Part shown: positions 33,475 through 46,131 of the stretch, piece after piece | How the letters are laid out: each line of letters opens with the position of its first letter | Position numbering within the stretch: the first letter of the stretch is position 1 | Assembly: GCA_015680685.1 (NCBI GenBank) | Contig: MNCI01025128.1 | Span: forward strand, 4,422 to 68,421 | Direction of reading: 5' to 3' | From: Gnetum montanum | Lineage: Eukaryota; Streptophyta; Gnetopsida; Gnetales; Gnetaceae | DNA length: 64,000 bases | Notes under the pieces: model-generated | Database searches by the model: none | The model's input: only the letters and a program-made list of their open reading frames with translations | What the model was told of the DNA's origin: nothing | Translations under genes and position numbers: made by a program

Positions 33475-35474
33475 TTGGATGAACCCAAGGTCAACATCAC
33501 TCCCATGCGACCTATAATTATAAAGCACATTGATTATTTTATTTGTTGCAAAATGTCTTCTTCCCACAAGCATGAAGATGTCAAACCATCGATCCCACAA
33601 GAGTGCAAAGTGTTATATACTCATCCAGATGAGTATGTACTTGAATTCACCTTCATCCTACATCTAGATGAACAATTGTGATGGTGTGATATGAAGGGCA
33701 ACATTGTAATGCCCCCTCATCGATCTATGCTCGAGATGTTGTTTCAAACTCTTAAGAAGTTGGGCATCCCAGATCTTTTAGAGGAATATGTTGTGAATGG
33801 CTATGACACTTGTGAGTACCATCCCACTAAAACACAATGTAGAAGAGATCAACACCAAGAGAAGCACCACAAGTTTATGAAGGGAAAGCACTTTAGTAAT
33901 CCTTTGTTCCTACTAAACCAAGATGACAATGTGGATCCTCCCCTTGAGGGTTCCCAACATGAAGATTTTTCACCCTCTGTTATTGGTGATGAGGTTGTGG
34001 CCCTGAACCTGTAATCCACTATTCATAAACCAGGTTCAGGAAAAAGTGATAGTCAACGTAGGGACTTAGGCAAGCATCATGATGGCAAGGGATCTAAGGA
34101 TGGTGGTTGTAATAAGTGAAGAGGTGGTGGCGGACACTATGGTGGTAGTGGTGGTCCACCTTCCTCTTCATCCTCTTCATCTGATTCTAAACATTCCTCT
34201 TCATATTTTGGTTCTGATAGAAGCTACTAAAGAAATAATCGTGATAAAGGTGATTAGCGGGACAACAATGATAATAGAGCTTGCCAAGAATGAAGGGGTG
34301 ATAGCAACCATCATTGGAATTATTAATACAATCATGATGATGAACCTCTATTAGCAACTCGAAGCATGCTTAACATTATAGAGGAAGTTAAGATTCCAAC
34401 CAAGCATGTGAAAGACAATCGGATCAAGTGCTTAGACATGAATAATATCCCAAGATTTGAGGGGGGATACAATTCTGATTTGCAGAATCATCTATAAGCT
34501 TTCCAAGATGCCTATGCCTTACAGAACATTGAAAATGACTGGCAAAAACTCAAGCTATTCCCTAGGACACTCATCGAGGAAACTGAAAGCTGGTACTAGT
34601 CCTTGGAGCCAAAATCCATTTGTAGATGGAGTACCATGTTAGAGCTATTTAATGATAAATACCAAACGTACTCCAAAGTGTCTAATTTAAGGAGGCAAAT
34701 CCAAGGCTAGAAATAAATAACACATGAACCCTTAGATGTCACCATGGACAAATATTATTCTCTCTTACATCAATGCCTTGGCCATGATTATTCTCAGAGG
34801 GAACAACTCTACCACATCATATATGGTCTTAGAGCAGAAACTAGAAGAACTCTTGGGGTGTATGCCCAAGGGAGATTGTTTTAACTAAGAGCTCATCAGA
34901 TCCAAAGGCTGATAGAGCAGATAGCAAAAGAAGAAGGAGAGTTGCAAAAAATGGAAAGTGCAGAAGAGTATAATAGGGATCCTTCCATCATTAAAAGGAA
35001 GGTCTGATTTTGTGACGAGGAGGAGTGACCACTTGCTGAAGTGGTGAATAGGAAAACATTGCCCATCCAAAAATCTATTTATGATATTTCAGCAAAGGTT
35101 GATAAATTATGGAACTCTTTGGATGAGAAATTTCAAACTGCTATGAAGATTGCTAAAGAATCCAAAGAGCACAATAATGATTGTAACCATAGGAGGCGAA
35201 AAGAAGCTGAGTGTGCCTACTAGAGAGGTATGGGCAAAGCTACTGCAGTAGAAGAAGTTGTGGAGACAAACTCTGAAGATAATACCAGTTGTGACATTTG
35301 TAAATATGAACATCCAAAGGGATATTACCTTGTGGTGTCATGCTTACAAGAGTTTGGCATGTACGCATTGAATCCGTGACTAACAAGGAGGCAAGCACCC
35401 AGACGATTGTCCTATCCTCAAGGCAATCCAAGGTAGTTCCACTAGCACCAACAAGCTTATTATCCAAGTGGAGC
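33475..35474 (+). pseudogene. E3 gag, best preserved copy
   Basis: The clearest gag of the family. The N-terminal part includes KVLYTHPDEYVLEFTFILH and LGIPDLLEEYVVNGYDT. A Ser-rich then Asp/Arg/Asn-rich linker is at 34120-34320. The capsid-like core has MNNIPRFEGGYNSDLQN, HQCLGHDYSQREQLYHIIYG and RAETRRTLGVYAQGRLF. The tail contains KVDKLWNSLDEKFQTAMKI and a CDICKYEHPKGYYLVVSCLQ block (about 35292-35350), conserved in all copies. This last block may be a degenerate zinc-binding motif. Stops remain. Confidence 0.75.
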
Positions 35475-36360
35475 TCTAAGATATGAAGTGGAGCAGGCTG
35501 TGAAAGAGTTGATGGGTAGCGGTAGGGTAGCAGCAGAGTTGAGAGAAAATATGAAATTTTTGAGCCACTATGGCTCTTTGCAGCACATCCACGTAGTCAT
35601 TGGCTACCTTCGCTACAGTTGTCAATAATAGTTGATCCAATCCATTGCCAATGTGATGAGCTTTCCTTGGTTATGAATTATGATATTTTTAAAATATTAT
35701 TTTATTCCAAAGGATTTTTTGGATGGTTTAGATGGTCACAATGCCTTTAACCAACAAAGAACTTTATCTTTTACTTCTGACTCAAGCTGAGAGGTGGATC
35801 TGATCTTGCATTAGTAGCACCTACATTCGCAAGCCTTTTTCACCATCGTTATTATCATGCTTTGTGATTACATTGTAGCATCTTCACCATTTTATTTTTC
35901 ACTGTGTTTGTCTATAAAGAAAATTTAGAGATTTGGATATGAAGTCCTACATTTTAAGGATATTTTTCTAGAGCCATTGTTTCTTCCAAGTGGTGAATTG
36001 TATTCTTGCATTCTACGTTCTCCGTTGCATGGGGTTTCTACATGCAAGAGAGGTAGATCTGTGGGCTACAACTGCAACATTCTCATGGATATGCATGGTG
36101 GCTACAGTGCTACAGTGAATCTATGGCAAAGGATTGGCTATTGCTACAGTTGTGGCTGAACCAGCTAGGTGGATCTGCATGGTGGTTGAACAGTGAGTAG
36201 ATTTACACAGTTGTAGGGTTGTGTAGTGGGGAGTGGTGGAGGTGTTGATATGCATTGCAACAATTCTGTAGAGGAGCTATGAAAAATCTACAATATCTAC
36301 ATTGTACAAGGGGTGGACAGATTTGTGTGGAGTTTCCCAATGGTTGATTTGTTCAATGAT
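35475..36360 (+). pseudogene. UGT-B: 3' fragment of a UGT gene with its 3' flank
   Basis: From about 35479 the bases follow UGT-A from codon 426 on: GAAGTGGAGCAGGCTGTGAA against GAAGTGGAGCGGGCCGTGAA, through GAGAGAAAATATGAA to the stop at 35654-35656 (GCCAATGTGATGAG). The 3' flank is shared to about 36360. CpG sites of UGT-A are nearly all TpG or CpA here, and indels shift the frame. The first 425 codons are absent and gag sequence of E3 takes their place. Confidence 0.9.
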
Positions 36361-36393
36361 TAAGTGGTGCGAACTTACATTTATGCTCTCACT

Positions 36394-36516
36394 CTGAAAA
36401 AACAAATTCCATGAATTAGTGTATGCTCTCACTATCGGCCGAATTTATGCTCTCACTCTCAACAAATTCGGCTGAGGGTGAGAGCATACACTAATTCATG
36501 GAATTTATTTTTTCAG
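36394..36516. repeat. Foldback: 39-bp inverted repeat around a 45-bp core
   Basis: Left arm 36394-36432 and right arm 36478-36516 are reverse complements at 38 of 39 positions. The core holds a further short pair, GCCGAATTT with AAATTCGGC. TTATGCTCTCACTCT occurs just before the left arm and again in the core. The near-perfect pairing contrasts with the decayed surroundings, so it is recent or maintained. No target duplication identified. Confidence 0.9.
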
Positions 36517-38227
36517 AAAACCCATCCTTAGAAAAATTAAGGTACAGAACTCTTGTTCTTTGTCCAGAAGGCATGAAAATTTGGGTTTTTAAATCTTGTT
36601 CTTCGTCCAGAAGTCATGAAATTTTTTACTCAAAGAACTTTTTACTTGTAAACTAATAAGATTCTATTGGCCAATTTATAGATATATATTATAAATATAT
36701 AACTAAGCTAGTATAATAAGGAACACACCTTGCCATTTTTTGTGCCTTCTACATTTTCTACTGGTAATGTTTAATTTTCTGTGGTGATATTATCCAAAAG
36801 CAAAACTGCAAATTTGTCTTCTACATCTATCTTTATAAATATGTCAAATGGTTAATTTCATTGCTAGAAAACTACAATTATTTTGAACAAAGGATCTATC
36901 TTCCAGTCACCTCTCAAGTTTCAAGAATTCTTTGATAATTATCCTCACAGGATTTTCTGAACTTTTTATTTGCAGATGATGGCACAATAGTTTCAATCAT
37001 TTTATTTGAATTTATTCTTACCTAAGTAGATGATATTCTCTGCGATAATGTTACTGAAACCGTGCTTGATTATTTTTAAATCATTTGAATATTTATTTCC
37101 TAAACTCCTTCAACAAAAACTTTGATAATGAAATTCCAGGTTTGGACATTGTTGAAGCATAAGTTTTGGATGTAGCAACACTAACAAAACTTATTAAGAA
37201 AGACCATGGCCTAGGGTATCTCTCATATAGGTATGGAAGCTAAGATGACTAGTCTCAGCTAAAAAGGCAACATGGCGTTTGATAAAACATGATGTTCAAA
37301 ATATGCTAGTAAATTAAATGAATTTAATATGTAATTGAAAATAGCAATCCAAACAACTTTAACATGGAAATAACTATTCACTCTAAGATGTTCACAAGGG
37401 TACTTATGCATTAATGAAATGTGAAAAGAAAAGTATGGAATAACTTGCACAAAGAACAAGCGGAGTTTTTAAAAATACACAGCTTTGTACAACAAAGTCC
37501 ACAATTCAGTTATAGAAATTTTAAAAGTAATAGAATGAAATGGTGACTTAGCTCAAAAACGAGTGCAAATGGAACAACTTTTGGTGCAACCTTGTTTACT
37601 ACTATTTGCAAAAAGCACACCTCTTTTAACAAGCTTGTAATCTTCGGTTACTGAATTTGCCCATTGCTTTGCCCTGAATTGCCTTTGGGAGAGCCGTTGA
37701 ATAAGTAACAAAAGTAAGAGAGAATCATGAGATTTTCATTGTGACTTGCCTTGGGCAAACCCCCTCAATTGTAGCCTAGTCTTCAAAATCCTCCCACCAT
37801 CATAGCTTAGCCTTCTTGCCCCTTTTCACTATGTTCCCCTTGCAGATTTATAAGGGCTTGTTTAGCCACTTACCCTTTTCTGATTCTCCACTAATAGCTA
37901 GAGCTGCCACCACCCAGTGCATAATGGGCATGGCATGAACTTGGGGAATTTTTACATTACTGTGAGGGAATGATCCAACAATCTTTGGTTACAAAATGAC
38001 AAACCCAACTAATGCACATGAGCAATCACCACCCATGTGTAGCTAGGTGGTAGAAGGAAAAACATAGCTTTGGCACCATGATGCCCACCACCGAAGCTGA
38101 AAATGGCTACGATATGAATTGTAACTCCCGTGCCTAAAGGCCTTTAGTGGGATACATGCAATTGCAAAAATGGTTGGGAACCATGCCCAGTTTCTTATTT
38201 GGAAAGACCTTCTATGGTAATTACATT
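36517..38227. other. Unassigned sequence with one short tandem duplication
   Basis: At 36551-36582 and 36594-36625 a segment TCTTGTTCTTTGTCCAGAAG is repeated with a 43-bp period. Otherwise AT-rich with no supported gene. It probably continues the host element that holds the Ulp1-like fragment, but nothing shows its end. Confidence 0.45.
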
Positions 38228-38544
38228 TCATTTTGAAGCTACTTTCTTCCTCTTTCCCTTGACATCCATAACAACATCAAAGCAACTAGACTTCCCATCA
38301 AATAAACACTCAATATACGTCAACATCAATTTCCCGATTGCTGCAAGATGTTGTGCATAAGACATTAAATCATACACCAAGATTTTATATGCCAGTACAT
38401 CAACAACAAGAAGACCCCAATGTCCACTAGTGTTGAAAAGAAGATAGAAGAATGTGTGTCTGAATTTCAAAAAATCATCCCAACACATTTTATCTTTAAA
38501 CTCTTTAATAATATCTATTTCTATGACAAAATCATCACAACCTT
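38228..38544 (-). pseudogene. Ulp1-like cysteine protease fragment, interrupted by E2
   Basis: About 100 codons on the minus strand with SGHWGLLVVDVLAYKILVYD, the His-Trp and following Asp block of the Ulp1/SENP C48 peptidase fold. Such domains are common in plant MULE and CACTA transposons. The frame ends at 38228 with a Lys-rich tail. At 38545 E2 begins; the upstream part would lie beyond it, at 51917 and higher. The catalytic Cys region is not recognised. A transposon origin is inferred, not proven. Confidence 0.6.
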
Positions 38545-39474
38545 TGATGAGCAGTGAAGGTACCCCTATGCCCAATCATATGAATCACAAAGTGTTCATG
38601 CGTGATCTAGTCAAATTTCATGGACTCTATATTTTCTGGTACACTAGTTTTCTAGGAAGTGAACTTTTTCCTAAAGGTCATTTGTTGTCTTCCCATTTAC
38701 ACTTATGATGCACATGGTATGGTTAAGTGTAATCAAAGTATATGATTTTTATTGTTTTTTTTATGTTCTTTGGTGCTTAAAGTAGAGAGATAAAATAATT
38801 TAACTAATTAACAATTCTCTAACTAGTCCTAACATAAGCATCCAATCTCACTTTCTGTACACATCCTGAACCCATGTATCCACTACTAGGTTACCAAGAA
38901 CTACACTACTGGGTACACCAAGCAATAACATTGCTAGGATTACCAATCAAATACGTGTTTACACTTGAAGCAACTGTACTTATGTATTTAACCTATTTAG
39001 CTTATCTTACTTAATCACTTAATTAGCTTAATTACTAAAAAACATTGAACAAATAATTGAAAACATTAAATGGAAGAATTAAATATTTAAACTATCTAGA
39101 ATGTTGCAAGATTTATCAAAAAGCTTGTCTTTATTACTGTAAACTATCCAGAATGCTACAAGGTTTATCAAGAAGCTCATCTTTATTGTTGTACAATAGT
39201 GCTCAAATAAAGATTCGTACACTCAATGACTCCTATTGCAAGCACTTAGGAAAATATTCTAACTGTCAAATGAACAAATTACAAGAGCTCTACTACTACT
39301 ATGACTTAATGCTCATAAACACAGCTGGGAGCTCATAATTATAGTGTTTGCATCAACGAGGCCTCTTCGACAAGGTCTCATAGATGTAGCAAACACTACA
39401 CCGACGTGGCCCCATTAACAGGGAAACACCACGTAAATGAGGCCTTGTCAACAAGACACTTTGATGCTTCATCA
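38545..39474 (-). repeat. E2 3' LTR (930 bp)
   Basis: Left end TGATGAGCAGTGAAGG, right end TTCATCA. U3 lies at the right (39340-39470) with GGGGCC and CCTCGTTGATG units. A duplicated TTTATCAAAAAGCTTGTC-like stretch occurs at 39110-39190, seen as two nearly equal pieces (GAATGTTGCAAGATTTATCA and GAATGCTACAAGGTTTATCA), making this LTR locally longer. Confidence 0.9.
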
Positions 39475-39492
39475 TACCCCCATGATTGAATG
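39475..39492 (-). other. E2 polypurine tract
   Basis: Minus sense reads ...TCATGGGGGTA directly before the LTR's TGATGA, matching E1's AATTTTGGGGGTA at the same place. It would prime plus-strand synthesis. Confidence 0.7.
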
Positions 39493-39689
39493 AAAACTTG
39501 TTCTCGAGTTCCCTTACAAAATTGGGAAGCTATGGGATTATTGACTAATTCTTAACAAAACAAACTAACTTGACAGCACTAAGTGCCTGAGTATATGAAT
39601 CAACAAATTACAAAATTTGCGATGTTCATGAAACAAAATTAAATACCATGACGTGATTACAAAAAAACTTGACAGCACATCCTCTGATG

Positions 39690-42520
39690 GTGTGAAGGTG
39701 GTGGAGAAGATTAGACAATCCTAGGTAGTGAAGGCTCTTGAGGTTTTGAAGGACCTTCACTAGCTTCATATACATGTGATAGTTGAGGTGGTTGTGGCTA
39801 TCCTGCTATCATTGCAACCTCTGATGGAAGGTGAAAGGCATCTAGTAAAGTCTTCATCTTTTCCTTCTTGCTCCAAGGATCATTCAAAATCCACACAGCA
39901 TCAAGAATGTGGGCTAGAATGGGGATATCCCACGGATAGGGCATGATTGGGAACATCTCATTCACATTGATAAACTAGTCAGTGAACTATTTGTATTCAA
40001 TATCGAATGTCTTGACTACATCTTGTAGCTCTTGGTAGCTGTTCATCCTCTTGGCCAAGTTCTCAATAGTTGATCATTGATCAGTGAATCATGCCTTGAG
40101 AACTTTGAGTTCAGTGTTTGCCACCGCAAGCTTCTGCTTGGTGTCTTTGTTATGCATAAACTTAGCCTTGTACAATAAGTATGAGCTCACCACTTACTTC
40201 TCTAGTTCTAACCGTAGCCATTTGGTAGTCAACATGGTCAAATTTGTATAATGGAGATTGATAAGCTCCATATATTCTTTCATCTCCTCAATCTACAGCT
40301 CCTTCATTCAAATTTTCACTTTGTTATAGGTGTCTATCCCATCAACGATGGGTTGCCATACTTCTTTGCCTTGCTAGAGTTGTTGGAGGGCTTCATTTGC
40401 TTTTTCCTTCACCAACTGAATGTGTTTTTCATTTACTTCCTTTTGTAGATCGACATGCTCTTTGTAATGGTTTTTAACTCTCTTAAATTTCAAAGCCTCT
40501 AATTTCTAGGTGGCTACTTCAATTGTTGTTTTCTGGTGAAGGACGTGCACCTCCTCCATGAAGAGGTTTATGTTTTCTACTACCAATCTCCTTAGTTCCA
40601 TGTTTGCTCTGGCTAGTTGCTCCTATTGTTAATGGATGAAATTAGTTAATTGTTACTTGTGCTCATCAACATTTTGTAGGTGATGATTTTCTATGATCAA
40701 TTGTATGCTCTCTTGGCTAGTTTGATCCAAGGCCTTCTAAATCTTGTGTTGTGTGGCCTTTACCAAGGATCAGTAGAACACCGTCACCTCCATTACATCC
40801 TCAACCCCTTTTAGTTTAGCATGAAGCTATTTAATAGCTTCACCTTTTGTCAGTGCTAGGTTGAGGAATGTACGGTCAGCAATTTGGGCTCTTAATTCGG
40901 CAACTTTTGCAGCCAAACATTGATTTCACTTTTTTCTTATTTTAAGTTGCCTCTCCAATATGATGTTCTTGCCCCTTGCCTCAAGTAGCTTTGATTGGAT
41001 TGTTGTAATATTTTTCGAAAGTTCGAAGACATCTAGAAGTGGTTACTTAGTTTCCACCAGTCTATCTAGTAGTTCTTCATGTTACATTGCGTTGATTTTG
41101 CTACTTGTGGTTTCTGTAAACATCTGCACATTCCTAAGTGTAGTGACATCCAGTATAGATGATGCAGGTGCATCGATTGTTTTGGCAATACGATCAGTGA
41201 TCACTTCTACTATAGTCTCATGCCTTTGGTGCTACATCACTAGTTTAGTTGCCCCCTCATCCTTCTCCAAGTGCATCAAGAAGGTTGTAGCATTTCCAAA
41301 GATTTTTGGGAGTGGTTATTATTTTGCGAGAGATACTATAACCTCTTTGGTGCTCAGAATCGACCTCATAGGCAGCTACATTATTTGGGCTAAGAAAATG
41401 GATCCACCTTCACCCATAAAGCTGATTGTTCAGGCCACATCATTTAGATGACTCATTACTAGTCTCTACATAGATGGGTCCCTACCACTCATGCCTACTC
41501 ATTGCTCTTGTTCACTCAAGAGCCATTTCCAGTATTTGCACAATTGTTGGGTAGTTGTAACCATGTCTGACATAGTTATTTGAGTGGTAGGTGGAGATTG
41601 TGGTTGTTACTACTCTTCTTGGATAGTCATTGTAGGCTTGTTATCTTTCATCATTTTCACCCAGTTGGTAGTTAGAACTTGTCTGGTGACATCATTGGTG
41701 TAGTAGGCTATTCCTCCCCTCTGACAAAGTTTCCTGATGAGGCATGGGAAGGGGAGTGCCTTCCTTCCATGTTCATTTTCTTCAAATTACTTCTCCATCT
41801 CTAGATAGATTAGCTCTAGAAGGTTAATGGGGAATTTTCCACTTAGAGTCATGCATGCTCAGGTAGAGAAGGCAGTGATTTTGATTGGCCTCATTGTGGG
41901 ATTGAGGTAAAAGGCTAAAATTTTATAGTGTATCCTCTCTACCGGTGTGAATGTGCCGAACTCCTTGCAATTGACACCATAGCACCACTGAGCCCATCCT
42001 TTCTTTATGATGGGATCTACTTGCATTGAAATCTTAGCAAGATTTGCCCCTGTTTCGAGCAACCCAAGCATTGCAATAATGGCCTATACCAAGTAGGAAA
42101 CTGAGATGTCCTTGATTTTCATCGTTGATTTGGGTTGCTTGTTGTTCCAAAATAAAAATGTTCTCCCATGTACCACTCCCTAGTGGAAGTGATGATTGGT
42201 GACATGGGAGAGGCGTTCAACTGGTTCTCCACTTCTCTTGGTGCATGCTCCAGGAAAGGGCCAAATTTTAACTCCTAGAGCATCAATTTTTGGACATCTT
42301 GTGATTTAATCTTATTCAGGCAAGCCTCTATTAAGGTCACGTCTAGATTTGCTTGCGGTGCTAGTGCATCATCTCAATGGAAGTGTTCTATTACTGTTGC
42401 TGGTTTTGGAATCTGTCTAATAGATTCCACTTTTGCCTCGTCCCTAAGAGGACCTATGGCATGGGTTGCTAGTGGTTCTTCTTGGGCCTATTCTTGACCT
42501 CTTCTCATTCTAGGTCATTT
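39690..42520 (-). pseudogene. E2 third ORF (ORF3), decayed
   Basis: Counterpart of E1 ORF3, read right to left. Shared blocks: TREWYMGEHFYFG near 42160, DPIIKKGWAQWCYGVNCKEF near 41990, FTPVERIHYKILAFYLNPTM near 41910. The C-terminal two thirds (39800-41450) is Leu/Lys/Glu/Gln-rich, coiled-coil-like. E1 carries about 100 extra AT-rich bases after the AKISTQVDP block (15600-15700) that E2 lacks, as if an insertion or intron. No transmembrane segment seen. Confidence 0.6.
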
Positions 42521-42857
42521 CTCTCTTGGTTGAAATGGTCTTGCTTCCTGTGTATGCTTTGCCTTTGGTGCTATCAACGGTCACAACACATCCATGGATT
42601 AGTAGATATAATGTGTAACTCTAAATGTTTGAATACCTTTGTTCATTACTTAGTCACACGTTGGCTAAGGTTAGACCCTAGTAGAGTGATTATTCTATTA
42701 CTCATTTATTGTAAGTGTCATCAAAGCTTGTTGGAAAGGTTCAACTCTTGTAATTTGGTATTTAACAATTGATTTCTTAGTTAAACCTTTATGGGAGTTA
42801 GAAAAAATGGTGAAAAATTTTCTATCAAAAGTGGTACATTTTTGACCCCCATGACGA

Positions 42858-43062
42858 AGACCTTACCTCCAGTAGCTGTAGGATCAAAGAATAGAATGAT
42901 TTGGATAAATGGTTTAGAAGTTATGAGCTCTAAAAAGTTTTGGGCTCTGAAAATTTGAAAAACTCCTTTGGTGTTTGTGAGAAAATGTAAAATTTTCTTA
43001 GGGTCACATCTATTTATAGTATTTTTTCCTTACGTTGATGGGGCCCCATATATAGGGCCCAT
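42858..43062 (-). promoter_or_regulatory. E2 internal promoter-like module and donor-like site
   Basis: Minus sense: CTATGGGCCC and GCCCCATCAACG units (43024-43062), then TATAAATA (complement of 43011-43018), then about 145 bp later GGAG/GTAAGG (GT at 42866-42865). The units match E2's own U3 (CTATGGGCCCC, GCCCCATCAACG) rather than E1's. Position and order equal those in E1. Confidence 0.5.
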
Positions 43063-45243
43063 AGGAAAAAATTTTGAATTTTGAATATCTCAAAAATTAT
43101 AAGAAATTTTTGAATGAATTTGGGGTCCATGGAATCCCAAAAAATCCAAGAATATGATAAAATCATTGAAGAGGATCTTTGAAAGCTCAAAAACTTGAAA
43201 ATTTTTATGGAGAACATGTTTAATAAACAAAATATGTAAAGGAGAACATGGTTTGATGTAGAAGATGGGTGTACAAAAAATTTTGAATGTGAGAATGTCT
43301 AAGGATAAGGTACTTAATGAACCCAACCAAGAGATAAGCAAGTTGGTCATCCCCATAGCATGCATATGCCTTGTTTGCCCTTGCATAACCTCAACCTAAG
43401 GAGTCCATGGGCCTCATAGGTGATTAATGGTTAATGGAATTTAAGGCCCAAAACTTGGAAGATTCTACCTAAGAATTCAAATACATTAGACAAAGACATG
43501 GAATTAAGAACATGGACATTGGCAGCAAGGTGAGTTATGGTTAGCATAGATGGATGATAGAGAAGGTGGAATGGAATTCCAAATTAAGGTCATAATAAGT
43601 CCCTTGTGGATTTTGTGTTTAAAATGGCTTGAGAATATCTATCAATAGTGTAGACCAAAACCAACCCCTTTTAATGACTTTGCATTGTCACTCCAAGATC
43701 GATCCACCCCCTTAAGACACAAGAGTGCACCCACAAAACAACCACTACACCATAAAGAGGAAAAAAGAGAAGTAGGAAGTAAGAGAGGGCCTTAGTTAGA
43801 GGGGACCTTCAAACATGGGTAACATGTATTTCTAGTCCCATAACCAGTGCTTATAGCCCATTTATTTGTCTAAGGGATGTGCTTTAAATTCCCATCATGT
43901 TTTTTTCTTTTTGTTTGTTTTTTCATTTTTTTTTCTTTTTCTTTTTTCTTTTCGGATGGAAACCACACCATGCAAAGACGTTATTTTACTTCCTATTATT
44001 AGATGATATGGAACAGTAAGAAGTCCATGAAAACACTCAAGCACTCAAGTAAGTAGAAGAGTAAAAAGAGTATTGAGTCCCCCTTGAAGTCACACTATGT
44101 ACAAACCTTTGCATCCTTTCCAATTCTAAAAACTACCAAGGTCATCAATTTATTAAAGGTTTATTTAATGAAAGGGATCTCAAACTTCCAANAAATTCTA
44201 AAAACTACCAAGGTCATCAATTTATTAAAGGTTTATTTAATGAAAGGGATCTCAAACTTCCAAAATAAGGAAAATTATAGAGTTTGTGAATGGGTGGATG
44301 TCGTGGATTCACTTCCTATTTTATGAAAAAGAAACCATGACTAAGCCATCAGTACAAGAATTCAAAAATAGAAACCAGACATTAGCAAACAAAACATAAA
44401 GCATAAACCATCATTAGTAGCAAATACAACACCATTGTGTCCTATTGAATTAAAGCATGTTTATTAGCAAAAGTTAGAAAATCACACTAAAAAAAAACAA
44501 AGTAAAATAAATAAGAAAGTATAAAATATTCAAAAAAGATTCAAATGTACTAACGATGGTGTAAAACAAAAATTGTTGTAAAATAGGAAGAAGTTTTACA
44601 ATTAAAAAGGTGTAAAATAAATTACTTGCAAAATCAAAAATGTGGAAAACAAAAAGTTAGAAAACTTGAGGAGCCATATGGATGATTAGTATGGATGGCT
44701 ATCTTTCCCATGATTGAGTTAGAAGGAGGAGATCCAAAAAATCGAGTGTGGTTGTCCATCCATTAAGGTATTTATTGTATTGGCTTGCCTTGGCTTGTGG
44801 AAAAGCTTCACTTACTGGATATTGACCAACTACCTTTTGTTTGGGCTCTCAGGTTTGTATATGGTCATGGCCCCAAAAGAAAAGGTTTCATCAATTATAT
44901 AAGGTCCCTCCCACAACATTTGAAATTTTTTTTTCTAAGGTACATGTATGGGGTTCTAGTAGACAACCTTATCTCCTAGTTGAAATTTCACTTTTCATAT
45001 TCTAAGGTCATGTCATTGGTTGTTGTATGCCTTGTGCACTTCATTCAAAAATAGGACCACTAATTAGTTTTTATCTAGCACATTGAGGTTGATCAATCTT
45101 TTCTTTTGTGCTAGACTTAGGTCAAGATTCAGTTCATAGGCTGTTGAGAGTGTATGAAGCTCAAATTAAATTGGGAGTGTTGGAATTTTTCCATACACTA
45201 GCTCATAGCGAGAGTGGCTAATAGGAAGTTTCCATGTTGAGCC
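43063..45243 (-). other. E2 spacer and integrase tail
   Basis: The right part (44780-45243) is the decayed integrase C-terminus, collinear with E1 12480-12900. The rest is non-coding spacer matching E1 13000-14480 in patches. T-rich runs at 43900-43960 mirror those of E1. Confidence 0.55.
44122..44263. repeat. Exact 70-bp duplication around a single N
   Basis: 44122-44191 and 44194-44263 appear identical, separated by N at 44192 and one A. In a region otherwise full of substitutions, an exact copy across an N is most likely the two edges of an assembly gap that overlap but were not merged. Confidence 0.85.
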
Positions 45244-45600
45244 TTAGGCCCAAAGGGCATCGTTGAGTTTTGTGCTCCAATCTCTCCTATATTTGCTTAT
45301 GGTCCTTATTAGGATTTTTGTAATCTCCCTATTAGTTAACTCTACTTGATCATTGGCTTGGGGGTGATAAGGTGTTGTTAATTTATGTTTGACCCCCAAG
45401 TGTTGCATAAGTTTTCGAAAAGTGGAACCTATAAAATGAGTTCCATTATTAGAAATTAGTGCACATGGCATCCCAAACTTATTTACAACATTTTGTTGTA
45501 CAAATCTAGTAGTAGTGGATGATGTACAGTTGGTGATAGCTATTGCTTCTACCCATTTGGTGTAGTAGTTGACTACTACAATGATATACACCTTTCAATT
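45244..45600 (-). pseudogene. E2 integrase core
   Basis: An open stretch of 115 codons, MYIIVVVNYYTKWVEAIAIT onward. The usual first Asp (VDYYTKW) is Asn. The second Asp of ISDNGTHF is Asn as well (ISNNGTHF), while the Glu in QVELTNREI is kept. Two of three DDE residues are therefore lost. The zinc-binding head lies upstream at 45610-45870 with stops. Confidence 0.8.
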
Positions 45601-46131
45601 GGACATAGGTATTATGGGATCCATGAAGTCAATGCCTCATATTTCAAAGAATTCTAGTGGTTGAATCCACTATTAAGGATCCTCCATTCATGTGGTCATC
45701 CCACCATCTCTTTGACAACATTCACAAGATCAAACAAATTGGTGGGCATCCCTGAAGATTATAGGTCAATAGTATCCTACCATTAGGATTTTTATGGTCA
45801 TGCAGCTCCCTACATAGTGGCCTCCACAAGGGCCTTTGTGAGCATCTTGGAAAATGTGTAGTTGATCCACATCAGGGACATACCAACAAACCATGCAATT
45901 GGTACACACCTTGTAAAGGTGTCCATTGATTTCCATAAAATACTATATATGATGAAAAAATTATTGTTTCTTTCTAAAGTCCAGGCCTTGTGGCATCTCC
46001 TAACTGAGAAGGTAAGTGAGGATGCCATTGTACCATTTTATTTCTATGGGAACTTGGTCATTTATTGCTCCTATGAAGAGGAGTTTGTCTAGAAATTAAT
46101 TAGAGAGTAGGCTCTCCTCCTCTTTATTATA

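Larger units (their letters stand above)
32504..35474 (+). mobile_element. E3: truncated Athila-like element (LTR plus gag)
   Basis: 5' LTR (32504-33402), primer site and gag are present and collinear with E1, E2 and E4 up to about 35474. The sequence then changes abruptly into the 3' end of a UGT gene. No pol, ORF3 or 3' LTR follows, so at least 9 kb is missing. The left target bases are ACTAG (32499-32503); no right partner exists. Confidence 0.85.
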
